Source of the DNA: Cohnella thermotolerans DSM 17683
GTDB lineage: Bacteria; Bacillota; Bacilli; Paenibacillales; Paenibacillaceae
Assembly: GCF_000429825.1 (NCBI RefSeq)
Contig: NZ_AUCP01000039.1
Coordinates: 1 to 61,942 of the forward strand
Reading direction: 5' to 3'
Length of the DNA: 61,942 nucleotides
A program made the position numbers and the translations under genes. This document shows, piece by piece, positions 61,694-61,942 of the stretch (its first letter is position 1; each line of letters begins with the position of its first letter). Below the pieces are notes generated by a model. The model made no database searches. It was not told the origin of the DNA and saw only the letters and a program-made list of their open reading frames with translations.

Positions 61694-61942
61694 ATGGAGA
61701 CGAACATCTTGAAACGAATCTTCTTTGATGAGCGAGGGCACTGGGATCGGTTTGTGGCAAAACATGGTGGCAAGCTGCGTGCCAATGTGCGGAAAGAAGT
61801 AGAGAAGTTCCGTCGATGCGGGGATCCCAGAAACGGTTTTAAGCTGATGGTATGTGAAGGATGTCATGACCTACGGCTCGTTCCGTATCGTTGTAAAGGA
61901 AGATTCTGTACGACCTGTTCATGCGGAGAAACAGAGGAATGG
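61694..61942 (+). CDS. IS91-family transposase, N-terminal part (cut by window edge)
   Basis: 83 codons to the right edge. It begins METNILKRIFFDERGHWDRF and continues KFRRCGDPRNGFKLMVCEGC, then RLVPYRCKGRFCTTCSCGE, the Cys-rich zinc-binding N-terminal domain of IS91/IS801-type transposases (HUH single-strand nucleases that move by rolling circle). Lower GC than the neighbouring genes and located just past the terminator at 61592. The catalytic domain lies outside the window, so intactness is unknown. No ribosome binding site of usual strength is seen before ATG 61694. Confidence 0.8.
   Translation, partial: METNILKRIFFDERGHWDRFVAKHGGKLRANVRKEVEKFRRCGDPRNGFKLMVCEGCHDLRLVPYRCKGRFCTTCSCGETEEW

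Overview
The window looks like chromosome of a high-GC, endospore-forming member of the Bacillota, most like Paenibacillaceae (Paenibacillus or Cohnella type). This rests on the spore genes (cotJABC, an alpha/beta SASP, gerM, a gerA/gerB/gerC-type operon, lonB, YheC/YheD-type coat-associated proteins), on Gram-positive ribosome binding sites (AGGAGG/GGGAGG) and on the Bacillus-like order gerM/rph/rdgB and tig/clpX/lonB/lonA/engB. All assignments come from reading the sequence; no database search was run.

Layout. 1-350 holds a truncated IS21-type IstA transposase, followed by about 690 nt with little convincing coding. 1036-14112 is a mixed block: an NlpC/P60 lipoprotein, an HD-GYP phosphodiesterase, molybdenum cofactor genes (moeB and a fused moaD-moaE, divergent from moaA), a YunD-like phosphoesterase, uppP, a second HD-GYP protein, a YfkAB-type radical SAM protein, a CNNM/HlyC-type membrane protein and the cotJABC operon. 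14199-15002 is an N-terminally broken stalk/RCC1-like gene. 15184-23345 is a sugar ABC importer (ATPase, permease, binding protein) followed by a translationally coupled response regulator, sensor kinase and second, membrane-anchored binding protein. This resembles the XylFII-LytS-YesN three-component arrangement.

23438-35888 contains a phosphodiester glycosidase with a coiled-coil membrane partner, a HAD hydrolase, a six-gene minus-strand operon (25951-32788) with five tandem ATP-grasp YheC/YheD paralogues plus a GNAT acetyltransferase, a metallo-beta-lactamase-fold hydrolase, a bile acid:sodium symporter-type transporter and a PgpA-type phosphatase. 35967-43683 is the gerM...rph-rdgB neighbourhood. 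It is opened up by a minus-strand germinant-receptor operon and by a complete 1486-bp insertion sequence flanked by a 17-bp direct repeat.

43772-48708 has asnB, three small unknown genes, decayed YihY and EamA remnants, a SASP gene with a near-perfect sigma-G promoter, a YjcZ-like remnant, tRNA-Arg(UCU), a small basic protein and tRNA-Gly(CCC). 48905-61561 is the proteostasis block: a YsoA-like protein, tig, clpP, clpX, ispG, a PCYCGC lipoprotein, a broken TetR locus, lonB (sigma-F-like promoter), lonA, engB and a conserved-looking unknown. The right edge cuts an IS91-type transposase.

Functionally the window combines late-sporulation and germination genes, cytoplasmic protein quality control, and one self-contained sugar sensing and uptake locus. 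The best candidate for an undescribed system is the five-paralogue YheC/YheD operon: each copy keeps ATP-grasp-like motifs, yet the substrate of this family is unknown to me.
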